Shown: positions 1 through 9,619, counted from the stretch's first letter. The stretch is 64,000 nucleotides of DNA from Allobosea sp. 67-29 (GCF_001898115.1 NZ_MKSQ01000008.1:435606-499605), one strand, 5' to 3'. A program made the numbers and translations. The notes: generated by a model not told the origin, from the letters alone.

Positions 1-194
1 GGCAGGAATTTACCGAGCGCATCGGTGTATTCGACAAAGGGCGTCTCGACCGGATCGAAGCCATAACGCGAGAAGCTCTCGCGGATGACTGCGAGCATGC
101 GCTCGGTGGCAGCAACATCGGCGGGGCCGCGATCGACGAAGCCGCGCGGCTGGCGGGCCTTCAGCTTGGCAGGGGCGGTCTTGTCGGCGGACAT
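1..194 (-). CDS. hisS: Histidine-tRNA ligase, 5' part only (runs off the window edge)
   Basis: This is the N-terminal 64 residues of a class II histidyl-tRNA synthetase, which charges tRNA-His in the cytoplasm. It was read by hand from the minus strand and is absent from the ORF track. It starts at an ATG at 194 ([18 protein letters not shown]) and continues with [18 protein letters not shown] and [17 protein letters not shown]. The PRGFxD and [16 protein letters not shown] stretches match the opening of alphaproteobacterial HisS. It lies 82 bp downstream of glcF on the same strand, so readthrough from the glc operon is possible. Just before its start, in the leader, is a weak hairpin (CAATCGAC, T5, GTTGATTG) without a T-tract. 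The rest of the gene lies outside the window. Confidence 0.85.
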   Translation of the reverse strand, partial: MSADKTAPAKLKARQPRGFVDRGPADVAATERMLAVIRESFSRYGFDPVETPFVEYTDALGKFL

Positions 195-276
195 GGCGTG
201 CGAAACTCGGACAATCAACAAAAAGTCGATTGCGGGTTAGACCGTACGAGCGCCAGGGGCAAGCGCGTCCTTCTCG

Positions 277-1647
277 CTACTCAGCCACCAGTTGCGCAGG
301 CCGCAACGGCCGGTCCTCGATCCCCGCCCGCGCCAGCTTCTCCGGCAGCGGGCCACCGGTCGCCCAGTCCAGCAATTCGGCCGTATGCACAACCGGCGTG
401 GTGGCTCCCTTGTCGGCAAAACCCTTCGCGAGCTGGGTCATGCAGCCGATATTGCCGGTCGCGACCAGCATCGGCCTGGTGCGCTCGATATTGCCGACCT
501 TGCGCTCGCGCAGCTTCCCTGCGATCTCGGGCTGCAGGATGTTGTAGACGCCGGCCGAGCCACAGCAGATATGGCCCTCCGGCACGTCCTTGACCTTGAA
601 GCCTGCACCCGAGAGCAAGCGCTTCGGCCCGTCCTTGAGCTGCTGGCCGTGCTGCATCGAGCAGGCCGAGTGATAGGCGATCGGCATCGCGACGTCGCGG
701 ACAGGCGCAAGTTCCAGCGTCTCCAGGAACTCGGTGACGTCCTTGGCCAACGCGGCGACCTTCGCCGCCTTCTCGGCATAATCCGGCTCGTTGCGGAACA
801 TGAAGCCGTAATCCTTGATCGTCGTGCCGCAGCCGGAGGCCGTGATCAGGATGGCGTCGAGCCCTTGGCCGTCGATCTCCGCGGTCCACGCGTCGATGTT
901 CTTCCGGGCGAAGGCGAGCGCATCGTGCTCCTGCCCCATATGATGGACGAGCGCGCCGCAACAGCCCTCGCCTTTCGGCAGCACGACCTCGACGCCATGG
1001 CGGTTGAGCAGGCGGATCGTCGCCTCGTTGATCGCGGGATCGAGCACCGGCTGGGCGCAGCCCGAGAGCAGCGCGACGCGCCTCTTGCGCCCGGCCGACG
1101 GCGGGAAGCTGCGCGGTCCCTCCATCGCCGAGCGTGTCGGCAGGCGTGCGGGCGCCAGGGCCAGCATCGCCTTCAGACGCGGACCGAAGACGGGCAGCAG
1201 GCCGAGAACAGGAGCGAGGGGCTTCGCCGGCAGCGCCGCCAGCATCGCCGCGCGGAAGCGGCCGGGATAGGGCAGGATCGCCGCCAGCACCTTGCGCAGC
1301 AAACGATCATGCCAGGAGCGCGTATAGGTCTCCTCGATATGGGCGCGGGCATGGTCGACGAGGTGCATGTAGTGCACGCCCGAGGGGCAGGTCGACATGC
1401 AGGAGAGGCAGGATAGGCAGCGGTCGACATGCTTCACCACCTCTTCGGTGGCGGGCTTGCCGTTCTCCAGCATGTCCTTGATCAGGTAGATGCGCCCGCG
1501 CGGGGAATCGAGCTCGTCGCCGAGCAGCAGATAGGTCGGGCAGGTCGCGGTGCAGAAGCCGCAATGCACGCAAGTGCGCAGGATCTTCTCCGAAGCCGGC
1601 ATGCGCGGGTCGGAGGCGAGGCGCTCGGGGGTGAAGTTGGTCTGCAT
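277..1647 (-). CDS. glcF: Glycolate oxidase iron-sulfur subunit GlcF
   Basis: This is the electron-transfer subunit of the membrane-associated glycolate oxidase GlcDEF, which oxidises glycolate to glyoxylate. The 456-aa product has two 4Fe-4S ferredoxin-type clusters near the N-terminus, with cysteines at 26, 29, 32, 36 (CVHCGFCTATCP) and 77, 80, 83, 87 (CLSCLSCMSTCP). These are followed by two cysteine-rich CCG domains (around GEGCCGALVHH and HICCGSAG) typical of GlcF, LutA and HdrB-type proteins. Length is normal for the family. It starts 6 bp after the stop of the DUF2585 gene and is the last glc gene of the operon; hisS follows. Confidence 0.95.
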   Translation of the reverse strand: MQTNFTPERLASDPRMPASEKILRTCVHCGFCTATCPTYLLLGDELDSPRGRIYLIKDMLENGKPATEEVVKHVDRCLSCLSCMSTCPSGVHYMHLVDHARAHIEETYTRSWHDRLLRKVLAAILPYPGRFRAAMLAALPAKPLAPVLGLLPVFGPRLKAMLALAPARLPTRSAMEGPRSFPPSAGRKRRVALLSGCAQPVLDPAINEATIRLLNRHGVEVVLPKGEGCCGALVHHMGQEHDALAFARKNIDAWTAEIDGQGLDAILITASGCGTTIKDYGFMFRNEPDYAEKAAKVAALAKDVTEFLETLELAPVRDVAMPIAYHSACSMQHGQQLKDGPKRLLSGAGFKVKDVPEGHICCGSAGVYNILQPEIAGKLRERKVGNIERTRPMLVATGNIGCMTQLAKGFADKGATTPVVHTAELLDWATGGPLPEKLARAGIEDRPLRPAQLVAE

Positions 1648-1653
1648 GGCGCG

Positions 1654-2289
1654 TCAGGCTCCACCCTGCCAGGCCTTGATCCAGTCCATCGGCCAGAGCA
1701 GCATGATGACGTTGAGGGTCAGGTTGTCGCGGATCAGCCAGCCGACGATCAGCTCCATCGCCAGCGCGCTCGAAACCGTCAGCCAGACCGGCGCCAGCCG
1801 GGCGATCAGGAAGCCGAGCACCATCGCGAGGATGTCGCAGACCGAATTCAGGACGCTGTCGCCGTAGTAGTCGAGCGAGATCGTGGCCGAGCGATAATGC
1901 TCGATCACGGCCGGCGAATTCTCGGTGATCTCCCAGGCGCTCTCGATGACGATGGCGAGCAGCAGCGCGGCGCCGAAGGAGATCGGCAGGCCGGTGACGC
2001 GGCGGATCAGCCAGAACAACCCGTAAAACAGGAAGCCATGAATGATGTGCGAGAAGGTGTACCAGTCGGCGATGTGCTGGGAGTTCTCGGAGGAGAACAC
2101 CTGTCCCTGCCAGAGCTTCACATAGCCGCATTTGCACATCGGCTCGCGGCCCATCGCCAGCAGGATCGCCGCGGCGGCGGCCACGAGCAGCAGAGCCGCC
2201 CCTGCAACGGCGAGCCGGTTCAATCGCCCGGAGGCCCAGCGCGTCCGTGGCTCGGCCAGGTCGGTGGAGATCGATTCGGTGAGCGCCAT
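1654..2289 (-). CDS. UPF0314/DUF2585 family membrane protein
   Basis: A 211-aa integral membrane protein of unknown function. Residues 52-75 ([22 protein letters not shown]) and [18 protein letters not shown] are hallmarks of the UPF0314/DUF2585 family of alphaproteobacteria. Hydrophobic segments lie at about 25-47, 80-100, 105-120, 150-190 and near the C-terminus. The start was chosen at the ATG overlapping the glcE stop (ATGA); the ORF track begins much further upstream inside glcE. It is sandwiched between glcE and glcF with a 4-nt overlap on one side and a 6-nt gap on the other, so it is almost certainly co-translated with the glycolate oxidase subunits. A membrane-anchoring or uptake role is conceivable but is only inference. 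Confidence 0.88.
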   Translation of the reverse strand: MALTESISTDLAEPRTRWASGRLNRLAVAGAALLLVAAAAAILLAMGREPMCKCGYVKLWQGQVFSSENSQHIADWYTFSHIIHGFLFYGLFWLIRRVTGLPISFGAALLLAIVIESAWEITENSPAVIEHYRSATISLDYYGDSVLNSVCDILAMVLGFLIARLAPVWLTVSSALAMELIVGWLIRDNLTLNVIMLLWPMDWIKAWQGGA

Positions 2290-3476
2290 CAGATCCCCGC
2301 ATACATCCGGCCGGGCTCGAAGATGCCGGCCGGATCGAAACTCTTCTTGATGCCGACTGTCACACGTATCAGCGGCTCGGACAGAGGCTGGAAGACCGCG
2401 ACGGCGGCGCGGATCGCATCGGGCGCGCGAACCAGCGTCGCATGGCCGCCGAGCGGCTTCAGTGCTGCGCGGATGGCCGCTGAGCCGGCGTCGCTTCCGG
2501 CCGGCGCTGCAAGCCAGACCAGGCCACCGCCCCAATCGTAGAACCAGCGGGCGCCGGGCAACATCTGCGCGATGGCGCTTGCGGCTCTCGGGCTGTCGGT
2601 CGGCTTGACCGACAGGCGCCAGACCGCCTCCTGCGTCCCGGCGAAGAAGGCCGCGTCGCGGATATGACGCCAGAGCGCCGCCATGGGCTCGCCTTCCAGA
2701 TTGTCGGGCACGCCATATTCGCCGAGCAGCAGCGCGAGCTCGCCGGAGCGGTATCGAAGCGAGTCCGGAAAATTCTCCAGCCGCAGGAGCGTCAGCGCCT
2801 CCTCGCCGCCGAGGCCGGCGGGCAGATGCGCCGCCGCCATCGGCTCGAAGGGCGAGCCCAGCGCCTTGGACAAGAGCGCGACGCCCTGAGCATCCGAGAG
2901 GCCGCGCCATTGCAGCGTGGCGGTCTCGGCGGGCTTCGGCAGCACGCGGAAGGTGACCTCGGTGAGGAAGCCGAGCGTGCCGTAGCTGCCGCAGACGAGC
3001 TTCACGAGATCGAGGCCGGTGACGTTCTTCATCACCCGCCCGCCGGATTTCACCATCTCACCGCGGCCATTGACGAGCCGCACGCCGATCAAGGAATCGC
3101 GCGCGGCGCCGGCGTTGATGCGGCGGGGGCCAGAGACGTTGCAGGCGGCGACCGCACCGATGGTCGGCGTGCCGTCGGAGCCGAAGAGCGGCCGGTGGTC
3201 CATGGGCTCGAAGGGCAGCATCTGGCCGCGCTCGGCCAGCGTCTCCTGTACGGTTTCCAGCGGCGTTCCGGCGCGGGCGGCGATGACCATCTCGGCCGGC
3301 TCATAGAGCGTGATGCCGGTGAGGCCGGCGCTGGACAGGGTGCTCGCCACCTGGGGCGGGCGGCCGAGACCGGCGCGCGTGCCGCCGCCGCGCAAGGTCA
3401 GCGGCACGGCGTTCTCGACGACGGATTTCACGACGGCGCAGGCCTGCGCCTCGGTTGTGGGCGTGTGGATGATCAC
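2289..3476 (-). CDS. glcE: Glycolate oxidase FAD-binding subunit GlcE
   Basis: This is the second flavoprotein-fold subunit of glycolate oxidase. The 395-aa product has a PCMH-type FAD-binding domain in its N-terminal half ([68 protein letters not shown]). It ends with the family tail [18 protein letters not shown]. The start is a GTG whose last bases are shared with the glcD stop (GTGA), indicating translational coupling; no in-frame ATG lies nearby. Its stop overlaps the ATG of the DUF2585 gene in the same way. Length is close to the usual 350-410 aa for GlcE. Confidence 0.93.
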   Translation of the reverse strand: MIIHTPTTEAQACAVVKSVVENAVPLTLRGGGTRAGLGRPPQVASTLSSAGLTGITLYEPAEMVIAARAGTPLETVQETLAERGQMLPFEPMDHRPLFGSDGTPTIGAVAACNVSGPRRINAGAARDSLIGVRLVNGRGEMVKSGGRVMKNVTGLDLVKLVCGSYGTLGFLTEVTFRVLPKPAETATLQWRGLSDAQGVALLSKALGSPFEPMAAAHLPAGLGGEEALTLLRLENFPDSLRYRSGELALLLGEYGVPDNLEGEPMAALWRHIRDAAFFAGTQEAVWRLSVKPTDSPRAASAIAQMLPGARWFYDWGGGLVWLAAPAGSDAGSAAIRAALKPLGGHATLVRAPDAIRAAVAVFQPLSEPLIRVTVGIKKSFDPAGIFEPGRMYAGI

Positions 3477-4909
3477 GCGGCGATCCGCCCTTCCAGCGGG
3501 AAAACCTTGGCCGGGTTGAGCAGCCAGCGCGCGTCGAAGACCGCCCTCACCCGCATCTGCTGGGCGAGATCGGCCTCGTTGAACTGGACCGTCATCAGGT
3601 CGCGCTTCTCGATGCCGACGCCGTGCTCGCCGGTGAGGCAGCCGCCCACCTCGACGCAGAGCTTGAGGATGTCCATGCCGGCATCCTCCGCCTTCTGCGC
3701 CTCGACCGGGTCGTTGCAGTTGTAGAGGATCAGCGGATGGAGATTGCCGTCGCCGGCGTGGAAGACGTTGGCGACGCGCAGGCCATAACCCTTCACGATC
3801 TCGTCCATGCGCTTGAGCACGTAGGGGAGCTGACCGGTCGGGATCGTGCCGTCCATGCAGATGTAGTCGGCGATGCGGCCGGTCGCGCCGAAGGCCGATT
3901 TGCGCCCCTTCCAGATCGCCGCCGCCTCCATCGCCGATTTGGATTCCTTGACGGTGGTGACGCCGTGTTCCCGGGCGATGGCGACGATGCGGGCAAGCTG
4001 CGCGTCCATCTCGGCATCCGAGCCCTCGACCTCGATGATCAGGAGCGCCTCGACATCCATCGGATAGCCGGCCTTGGCGAAGGCCTCGCAGATCTCGATC
4101 GCCGGCTTGTCCATGAACTCCATCGCGACCGGGATGATGCCCGCGCCGATGATCGCAGCCACGGCCGCGCCCGCCTGCTCGCTGGTCGGGAAGCCGAAGA
4201 GCACGGGCCGCGCGCCTTCGGCCGCCCGCAGGATGCGGACCGTTGCCTCGGTGACGATGCCGAGCTGCCCCTCCGAGCCGTTGATCAGGCCGAGCAGATC
4301 GTAGCCGGGGGCATCGAGATGGGCGCCGCCGATCTCGACAACCTCGCCATCGAGCATCACCATCGTGACGCCCAGCACATTGTTGGTGGTGACGCCGTAT
4401 TTGAGGCAATGGGCGCCGCCCGAGTTCATGCCGATATTGCCGCCGATCGAGCAGGCGAGCTGGGAGGACGGGTCGGGCGCATAGAAGAAGCCCTCGGCCG
4501 AAACGGCACCCGTCACGGCGAGGTTGGTGACGCCCGCCTCGACCCTGGCGACGCGATTGGCATAGTCGATCTCGAGGATGCGGTTCATCTTCGAGACGCC
4601 GATGACGACGGCATCCTCCTGAGGGATCGCTCCGCCCGCGAGCGAGGTGCCCGAGCCGCGCGGAATCACAGGCACGCCCTGCTCCAGGCAATAGCGCAGC
4701 ACCGCCGCGACCTCCCGGGTCGTCTCGGGCAGCACGACGGCCAGGGGCATGCGGCGATAGGCGGTGAGTGCGTCGGTCTCGTAGGGTCGCCGCTCGTCGT
4801 CGCTGGTGATCAGCGCCTGCGGCGGGACGAGTCGCGCCAATCCGGCGATGATCGCATCGCGGCGGGCGAGAATGCCGGCATCCGGCGCCGGAAAAGCAAT
4901 CGCGCTCAT
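3473..4909 (-). CDS. glcD: Glycolate oxidase catalytic FAD subunit GlcD
   Basis: Catalytic FAD-linked subunit oxidising glycolate (and probably D-lactate) to the 2-oxoacid. The 478-aa product has the FAD_binding_4 domain with VIPRGSGTSLAGG and SIGGNIGMNSGGAHCLKYG. The C-terminal FAD-oxidase domain carries NVFHAGDGNLHPLILYN (metal-binding histidines) and GEHGVGIEKRDLM. I chose the ATG at 4909 because GGGGGAGGGA sits directly upstream; the track's longer start adds 12 unsupported residues. It is the first gene of the glcD-glcE-DUF2585-glcF operon and is divergent from a LysR gene, the usual arrangement for a regulator of its neighbour. Confidence 0.94.
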   Translation of the reverse strand: MSAIAFPAPDAGILARRDAIIAGLARLVPPQALITSDDERRPYETDALTAYRRMPLAVVLPETTREVAAVLRYCLEQGVPVIPRGSGTSLAGGAIPQEDAVVIGVSKMNRILEIDYANRVARVEAGVTNLAVTGAVSAEGFFYAPDPSSQLACSIGGNIGMNSGGAHCLKYGVTTNNVLGVTMVMLDGEVVEIGGAHLDAPGYDLLGLINGSEGQLGIVTEATVRILRAAEGARPVLFGFPTSEQAGAAVAAIIGAGIIPVAMEFMDKPAIEICEAFAKAGYPMDVEALLIIEVEGSDAEMDAQLARIVAIAREHGVTTVKESKSAMEAAAIWKGRKSAFGATGRIADYICMDGTIPTGQLPYVLKRMDEIVKGYGLRVANVFHAGDGNLHPLILYNCNDPVEAQKAEDAGMDILKLCVEVGGCLTGEHGVGIEKRDLMTVQFNEADLAQQMRVRAVFDARWLLNPAKVFPLEGRIAA

Positions 4910-5009
4910 CTCCCTCCCCCTCGCGAGCCACATCGCTCCGATCACTGATTGCGCTGCAGACTAGACCAATTCAAGGCCCCTTGCAGCGTGTGTGGAAAGC
5001 CAGCAATTA

Positions 5010-5024
5010 TTTCCAAAATGGAAA
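5010..5024. promoter_or_regulatory. Putative operator, TTTCC-N5-GGAAA dyad
   Basis: TTTCCAAAATGGAAA is a perfect 5-bp inverted repeat around AAAAT. It lies 13 bp upstream of the LysR start in the divergent glcD/lysR intergenic region. The position fits an autoregulatory site for the LysR protein. Its assignment is inference from position and symmetry only. Confidence 0.35.
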
Positions 5025-5037
5025 AGGTGGCCCGATC

Positions 5038-5943
5038 ATGGACCGGTTCGGCGATCTCGACGTGTTTGCACATGTGGTCACGACCAAAAGCATGTCGGCC
5101 GCCGGCCGGCAGCTCAACCTGTCGCCGGCCGTGATCTCGAAGCGCATCCGGCGCCTGGAAGAACGTCTTGGCGTGCGCCTGCTGCAGCGCACGACGCGCC
5201 AGCTCGCCCTGACCGAGGCCGGACAAGGCTTCTACGAGCGCGTCGTCTCCATCCTGTCCTCGATCGAGGAGGCGGAGGCCTGGGTTTCCAGCGGTGCCGG
5301 GCAGGTCCGCGGCACGCTCCGCGTCTCGGCGCCCACCTCCTTCGGGCGCCTGCATATCGCGCCGCATCTCAAGCGCTTTCTCGACGCGAATCCCCTGGTG
5401 ACGGTCGAACTCGTGCTGAGCGACGCCTTCGTCGACGTGGTCGGGGAAGGCTTCGACCTCGCGGTCCGCATCGCCGACCTGCAGGATTCGAGCCTGGTGG
5501 CAAAGCGGCTCGCCCCGAATCACCGGGTGCTCTGCGCGACGCCGGGCTACCTTGCCGCCCATGGCACGCCGACCGGCATCGCGGCGCTGTCACGGCACAC
5601 CTTGATCGCCCACAACGCCGATCACTGGCGGCTCGACGGGCCGGAGGGGCCCGTCTCCGTGCGGGTCAACGGCCCGCTGCGGACCAATTCGAGCGAGGTG
5701 GTGCGCGAGGCGCTCCTGGCCGGCGTCGGCATCGCCCTGCGCTCGACCTGGGATGTCGGGCCCGAACTGAAGTCCGGGGCGCTGCAAAGAGTGCTGCCCG
5801 CCTACGCCGTCGGCTCGCGCGTTGCGGTCTATGCGGTCTATCCCAGCCGCAGACACATGGAGCAGAAGCTGCGCGCCTTCGTCGACTATCTGGCGGAGCT
5901 CTACGGCGCCACGCCCTATTGGGATGCGGGGCTTGCGCTATAG
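5038..5943 (+). CDS. LysR-family transcriptional regulator
   Basis: A 301-aa DNA-binding regulator. The N-terminal winged helix-turn-helix spans about residues 1-60 (FAHVVTTKSMSAAGRQLNLSPAVISKRIRRLEERLGVRLLQRTTRQLALTEAG), followed by a LysR substrate-binding domain from about residue 90 (GTLRVSAPTSFGRLHIAPHL). The start at 5038 (MDRFGDLD) is preferred over the track's TTG at 4981 because LysR proteins begin just before the helix-turn-helix. It is divergent from the glc operon and only 60 bp upstream of the SMP-30 gene on the same strand, so either could be its target. The effector is unknown. Confidence 0.9.
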   Translation: MDRFGDLDVFAHVVTTKSMSAAGRQLNLSPAVISKRIRRLEERLGVRLLQRTTRQLALTEAGQGFYERVVSILSSIEEAEAWVSSGAGQVRGTLRVSAPTSFGRLHIAPHLKRFLDANPLVTVELVLSDAFVDVVGEGFDLAVRIADLQDSSLVAKRLAPNHRVLCATPGYLAAHGTPTGIAALSRHTLIAHNADHWRLDGPEGPVSVRVNGPLRTNSSEVVREALLAGVGIALRSTWDVGPELKSGALQRVLPAYAVGSRVAVYAVYPSRRHMEQKLRAFVDYLAELYGATPYWDAGLAL

Positions 5944-6003
5944 GCCATTGCCCTGCGTCGCGCCTGCGGGGATGGTCGGGATGATATCCGAGGGAGGACA
6001 GGC

Positions 6004-6936
6004 ATGTTCGGCGTGCTCGACGGCACTGGGGTTTCGGTTCTGGATCCGCGCTTTCATCGCGTCGTGCCGGGTTCGGCGCGGGTCGAGCGGCTGTGGACGG
6101 GTGCGCGCTGGTCGGAGGGGCCGGCCTGGTTCCCCGCCCACAACACCTTGGTCTGGTCGGATATCCCGAACGACCGCATGCTGCGCTACGACGCATTGAC
6201 CGGTCAGGTCGGCGTCTTCCGCCAGCCGGCGCGCAATTCCAACGGCAACACGGTCGACGCGCAGGGCCGCCTTGTGACCTGCGAGCATGGCGGGCGGCAA
6301 GTGACGCGCACCGAGCATGACGGCTCGATCACGGTGCTTGCGAGCCACTATGGCGGCAAGCAGCTGAACTCGCCCAACGACGTCGTGGTCAAGTCGGATG
6401 GCTCGATCTGGTTCACCGATCCCGACTACGGCATCCTGAGCGATTACGAAGGCGACAAATCCCCGGGCGAGATCGGCGCCTGCCATGTCTACCGGATCGA
6501 CGGGCAGAGCGGCGAGATCGCCATCGTCGCCGATGACTTCGTCAAGCCCAACGGCCTCGCCTTCTCGCCGGACGAGAGCATCCTCTACATCGCCGATACC
6601 GGCGCCAGCCACGACCCCGAGAACGGCCCGCGCCATATCCGTGCCTTCAAGCTCGGCGCTGACGGCAAGACGCTGGGCGCCTCGAAGGTCTTCGCCACCT
6701 GCACGAGCGGGCTCTTCGACGGCTTCCGCTTGGACATCGAAGGGCGGATCTGGTCGAGCGCCGCCGATGGCGTCCACATCTACCACCCGGACGGCACCCT
6801 CGTCGGCAAGGTGGCGATTCCCGAGATTGTCGCGAATGTCTGCTGGGGCGGGCCGAAGCTCAACCGCCTGTTCATCTGCGGGACGACCTCGCTCTACGCC
6901 GTGATGACCCATACGAACGGCGCGGGCCGGCCCTGA
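6004..6936 (+). CDS. SMP-30/gluconolactonase/LRE family protein
   Basis: A predicted six-bladed beta-propeller lactonase of 310 aa that would hydrolyse a sugar lactone using a divalent metal. Visible family features are the metal-binding Glu at residue 38 (WSEGPAWF), NSNGNTVDAQGRLVTCEHGGRQVTR, the Asn in LNSPNDVVVKSDGSIWFTDP and the Asp in FSPDESILYIADTG. The start is supported by an AGGGAGGA Shine-Dalgarno 7 bp upstream. It is probably transcribed with the preceding LysR gene (60-bp gap) and is convergent with the FAD enzyme. The substrate cannot be read from sequence. Confidence 0.88.
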   Translation: MFGVLDGTGVSVLDPRFHRVVPGSARVERLWTGARWSEGPAWFPAHNTLVWSDIPNDRMLRYDALTGQVGVFRQPARNSNGNTVDAQGRLVTCEHGGRQVTRTEHDGSITVLASHYGGKQLNSPNDVVVKSDGSIWFTDPDYGILSDYEGDKSPGEIGACHVYRIDGQSGEIAIVADDFVKPNGLAFSPDESILYIADTGASHDPENGPRHIRAFKLGADGKTLGASKVFATCTSGLFDGFRLDIEGRIWSSAADGVHIYHPDGTLVGKVAIPEIVANVCWGGPKLNRLFICGTTSLYAVMTHTNGAGRP

Positions 6937-6951
6937 GCCGGCCACCGCCGG

Positions 6952-8307
6952 CTACACGTCCTGCCCGACATAGTCGGCGACCTGCTGCATGCGCTTCAGC
7001 GTGCGCCAGTAGATGTCCTCCATCAGCAGATGGGCGAACTCGCCGTTGCGGCCGATGCTGTAGAGGCCCGCGACGCCGGTTTCGCGAGCGAACTCCTGCC
7101 GCCGCCGCTCGTAGCGCGACAGATAGACCGGATAGGCAAAGGGCGTCTTCAGCATGCCGCCGGCGCCGATGTAGCGCGCACGCAGATGCGGATAGATCCG
7201 ACACAGCCCGTCGAGGCAGATCCGGGCGAGGTCCTCGTCCGACATCGACCAATGGGCATCGCCGACCTCACAACCGATGTCGAAGGTCAGTTGCGTGCGC
7301 CCCTCCGGAGCAAGCCAGGGCATAGAGAACGGCGCCTCGGTGACCCGGAAGAACGGCTGCGACCGGTCCGGCACCCACAACATGGTATCCGGCAGGAGAT
7401 TTCGCCCTTCGAAGCGCAGGTTGACGAAGATCATCGGCCGGTAGCGGAACCGGGCGAGCTCGTCGAGCTTGTCAGTCCCCTCCACGAGGCGCGGCAGAAC
7501 GTGTACGGGCGCGGTGCTGACCGCGGCCGAGACGCCGACCTCGCGGCCGTTCACCCTGACGGCGACGACACGGCCGCCCTCGACGAAGATGCGCTCGACC
7601 CGCGATTCCAGCGCGACGCGGTGGCCGACCCGCTTCAGCGTCGGCTCCAGCAGCCGCGAGACGCCGCCCTCCGGATAGACGTGATAGACGGCCGCGCTTT
7701 CCGGCATCTCATGCGAGTATCCGTTGCAGACCGCACGCCCGGTCAGACGCGAGGCGGCCTTGAGATAGAGCGTCTTCAGAACCCCGGCCGAAAGCTTCTG
7801 GCCGACGGCCGGCGAGAGTTCCGAGGCCGGAGCGCCGGACCAGGCCTCCGCCAGCGGGATCGCGACGTCCTCGGCCAGCGCCGCCCCGTAGGCATTGCGG
7901 AACCAGTCGGCGGCGCTCTCGACACTGCCGGGCTTCAGCCGGGCCGCGAGGGCGCTGGCGGCATAGCGCGGCGAAGCGGCGAGGCCGAACGGATAGGCGT
8001 AGCTGCGTCCCCGCAGCGCCACGGCCTCGCCGTAATGGCCGACCGTATGCGAGATGTCCTCGGCTCCCAGCGCACGCGCCAGCCGGTTGCTGACGAAATG
8101 CGCCCCGAAATCATAGCTGTAGCCGTCAGCGTCCTTGAACGAAGCGGCCATTCCGCCGACCGCGCGGCCGGTCTCGAACACAGCAGCCTGAAGCCCCCGC
8201 CGCTCCAGCTCCGCGGCGGCCGTCAGGCCGGCGATGCCGGCCCCGATGACGGCCACAGGCCGCGCCAGGCGGCGCCAGACCGCCGGCGCCTTGACAGCGA
8301 TGTTCAT
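6952..8307 (-). CDS. FAD-dependent amine-oxidase/protoporphyrinogen-oxidase-like protein
   Basis: A 451-aa flavoprotein of the NAD(P)-binding Rossmann/amine oxidase superfamily. The dinucleotide-binding motif is at residues 18-45 (VAVIGAGIAGLTAAAELERRG). It is followed by ETGRAVGGMAASFKDADGYSYDFGAHF, a layout shared with UDP-galactopyranose mutase and protoporphyrinogen-oxidase-like proteins, and by a C-terminal FAD motif (GLYSIGRNGEFAHLLMEDIY). The start at 8307 was chosen over the track's 8406 because GGAGGAG lies 6 bp upstream. It is downstream of the AbrB gene on the same strand with a 118-bp gap. The substrate is unknown; in other genomes such proteins are often linked to polysaccharide or lipid modification. 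Confidence 0.75.
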   Translation of the reverse strand: MNIAVKAPAVWRRLARPVAVIGAGIAGLTAAAELERRGLQAAVFETGRAVGGMAASFKDADGYSYDFGAHFVSNRLARALGAEDISHTVGHYGEAVALRGRSYAYPFGLAASPRYAASALAARLKPGSVESAADWFRNAYGAALAEDVAIPLAEAWSGAPASELSPAVGQKLSAGVLKTLYLKAASRLTGRAVCNGYSHEMPESAAVYHVYPEGGVSRLLEPTLKRVGHRVALESRVERIFVEGGRVVAVRVNGREVGVSAAVSTAPVHVLPRLVEGTDKLDELARFRYRPMIFVNLRFEGRNLLPDTMLWVPDRSQPFFRVTEAPFSMPWLAPEGRTQLTFDIGCEVGDAHWSMSDEDLARICLDGLCRIYPHLRARYIGAGGMLKTPFAYPVYLSRYERRRQEFARETGVAGLYSIGRNGEFAHLLMEDIYWRTLKRMQQVADYVGQDV

Positions 8308-8425
8308 GGCCGCTCCTCCGGACATGCCGGCAAGGTCCGGCAGCAATTGCCCTAGCAGGAGCGGATGAATCCCGGCTTGAACCGACCTCGCAATCGAGGA
8401 AAGCAATCGTCATGAATCGTTAAGG

Positions 8426-9508
8426 CTAATCGCGCGGCGGCTGACCGGAGCCTCGCGGCTCGTCCCGGATGCGGGTCAGCACCAGCGGCATCGCCAGGCC
8501 GATGACCACGAAACGCACGAGGTGGTGAGCCCCGACATAGAGCGTATCCAGCCCCATGGCGAAGGCGAGCATGGCCATGGCCTCGAGCCCGCCCGGTGCG
8601 AAGGCGGCCATGCCGCTGGCGTAGGGCACGCCGGCCAGGAGAGCCGCCGGCCAGGCGAAGAGGAAGGCGACGCCCATCGAGACCGCAAAGCCTCCGACCG
8701 CCAGCGGAAACAGGCCGCGAAGCTCCCTGCGCGGAATATGGGCGATGCGGCCGCCGATCGTCGAGCCCAGCAGGATCTGCACGGCGATCTGAATCGGCAT
8801 GGGCAGGCTGCCTTCCACCAGCCCGGTACCGTGGAAGATCGCGCTGGAGAACGTCGCGCCGAACATCAACGGCGCCGCGAGACCGACGCGCTCGAAGCCC
8901 AACCCGAGCACAAGCCCTGCCATGGTCAGCCCGAGCATGACGGCCGGACCGACCGGGCTCAGCACAGGCGCCGGCGCGCCCGCCGACGTGCCGGTCGCCT
9001 GCATCAGGCTCGGCAGGAAGGCGACGAGCACCAGAAGCCGGAAGAGCTGAACGACGGAGATGCGGCCGATATTGGCGCCCTTCGCCTGGGCGATCGCCAG
9101 CACGGTCGAGAGCGCGCCCGGGGCAGCCGCGAGCAAGGCATCGATCCAGGGCCAGCGCGCGACATGGCGCAGATAGGCCCCGGTCGAGAGCATGATCGCG
9201 GCGACGCCGACGAGCAGCATGGCCAGCGAGGCGGGGTAGCGGCCGAGCGCGGCCAGGGCCTCCGGCGTCGCGGCCGAGCCGAGGATCGTGCCCGACAGCA
9301 GCATCGTCGAATCGAACCAGGGGCGCCGCAGTGCCGGCAGCGGCCGGATCAGCGCCACGACGGTGCTGAGCAGCATCGAGCCCGACAACCAGGCCGCCGG
9401 CATGCCGAGCGTCGCGAACAGGGCGCCGCCGGTCGCCGCGATCGCGATCACGACCGCTTCGCGCCCCAGGATCGCCGATCGCGAGGAAGGGTAGCCGAAA
9501 ACTCTCAT
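8426..9508 (-). CDS. AbrB-family inner-membrane transporter
   Basis: A 360-aa polytopic membrane protein made of two homologous halves, each with about five hydrophobic segments. Duplicated motifs include GGALFATLGMPAAWLSGSM and LGSTIGGRIAHIPRRE, together with APGALSTVLAIAQAKGANIGRISVVQLFR and APGGLEAMAMLAFAMGLDTLYVGAHHLVRF. This matches the AbrB (formerly ammonia monooxygenase, PF05145) permease family, not the DNA-binding AbrB. Members are putative transporters of unknown substrate. It is transcribed toward the FAD enzyme gene. Confidence 0.85.
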   Translation of the reverse strand: MRVFGYPSSRSAILGREAVVIAIAATGGALFATLGMPAAWLSGSMLLSTVVALIRPLPALRRPWFDSTMLLSGTILGSAATPEALAALGRYPASLAMLLVGVAAIMLSTGAYLRHVARWPWIDALLAAAPGALSTVLAIAQAKGANIGRISVVQLFRLLVLVAFLPSLMQATGTSAGAPAPVLSPVGPAVMLGLTMAGLVLGLGFERVGLAAPLMFGATFSSAIFHGTGLVEGSLPMPIQIAVQILLGSTIGGRIAHIPRRELRGLFPLAVGGFAVSMGVAFLFAWPAALLAGVPYASGMAAFAPGGLEAMAMLAFAMGLDTLYVGAHHLVRFVVIGLAMPLVLTRIRDEPRGSGQPPRD

Positions 9509-9619
9509 TCTGCCCCGAAGCGCCGCGTCGACGGCGCCGGGCGTTCATGGCCACGGCCGAGGCGGCGGTCAACCGCGCCGCCCGACGGCCCACGCAGGGC
9601 CGCCTTGCGCGGCGGGCGG

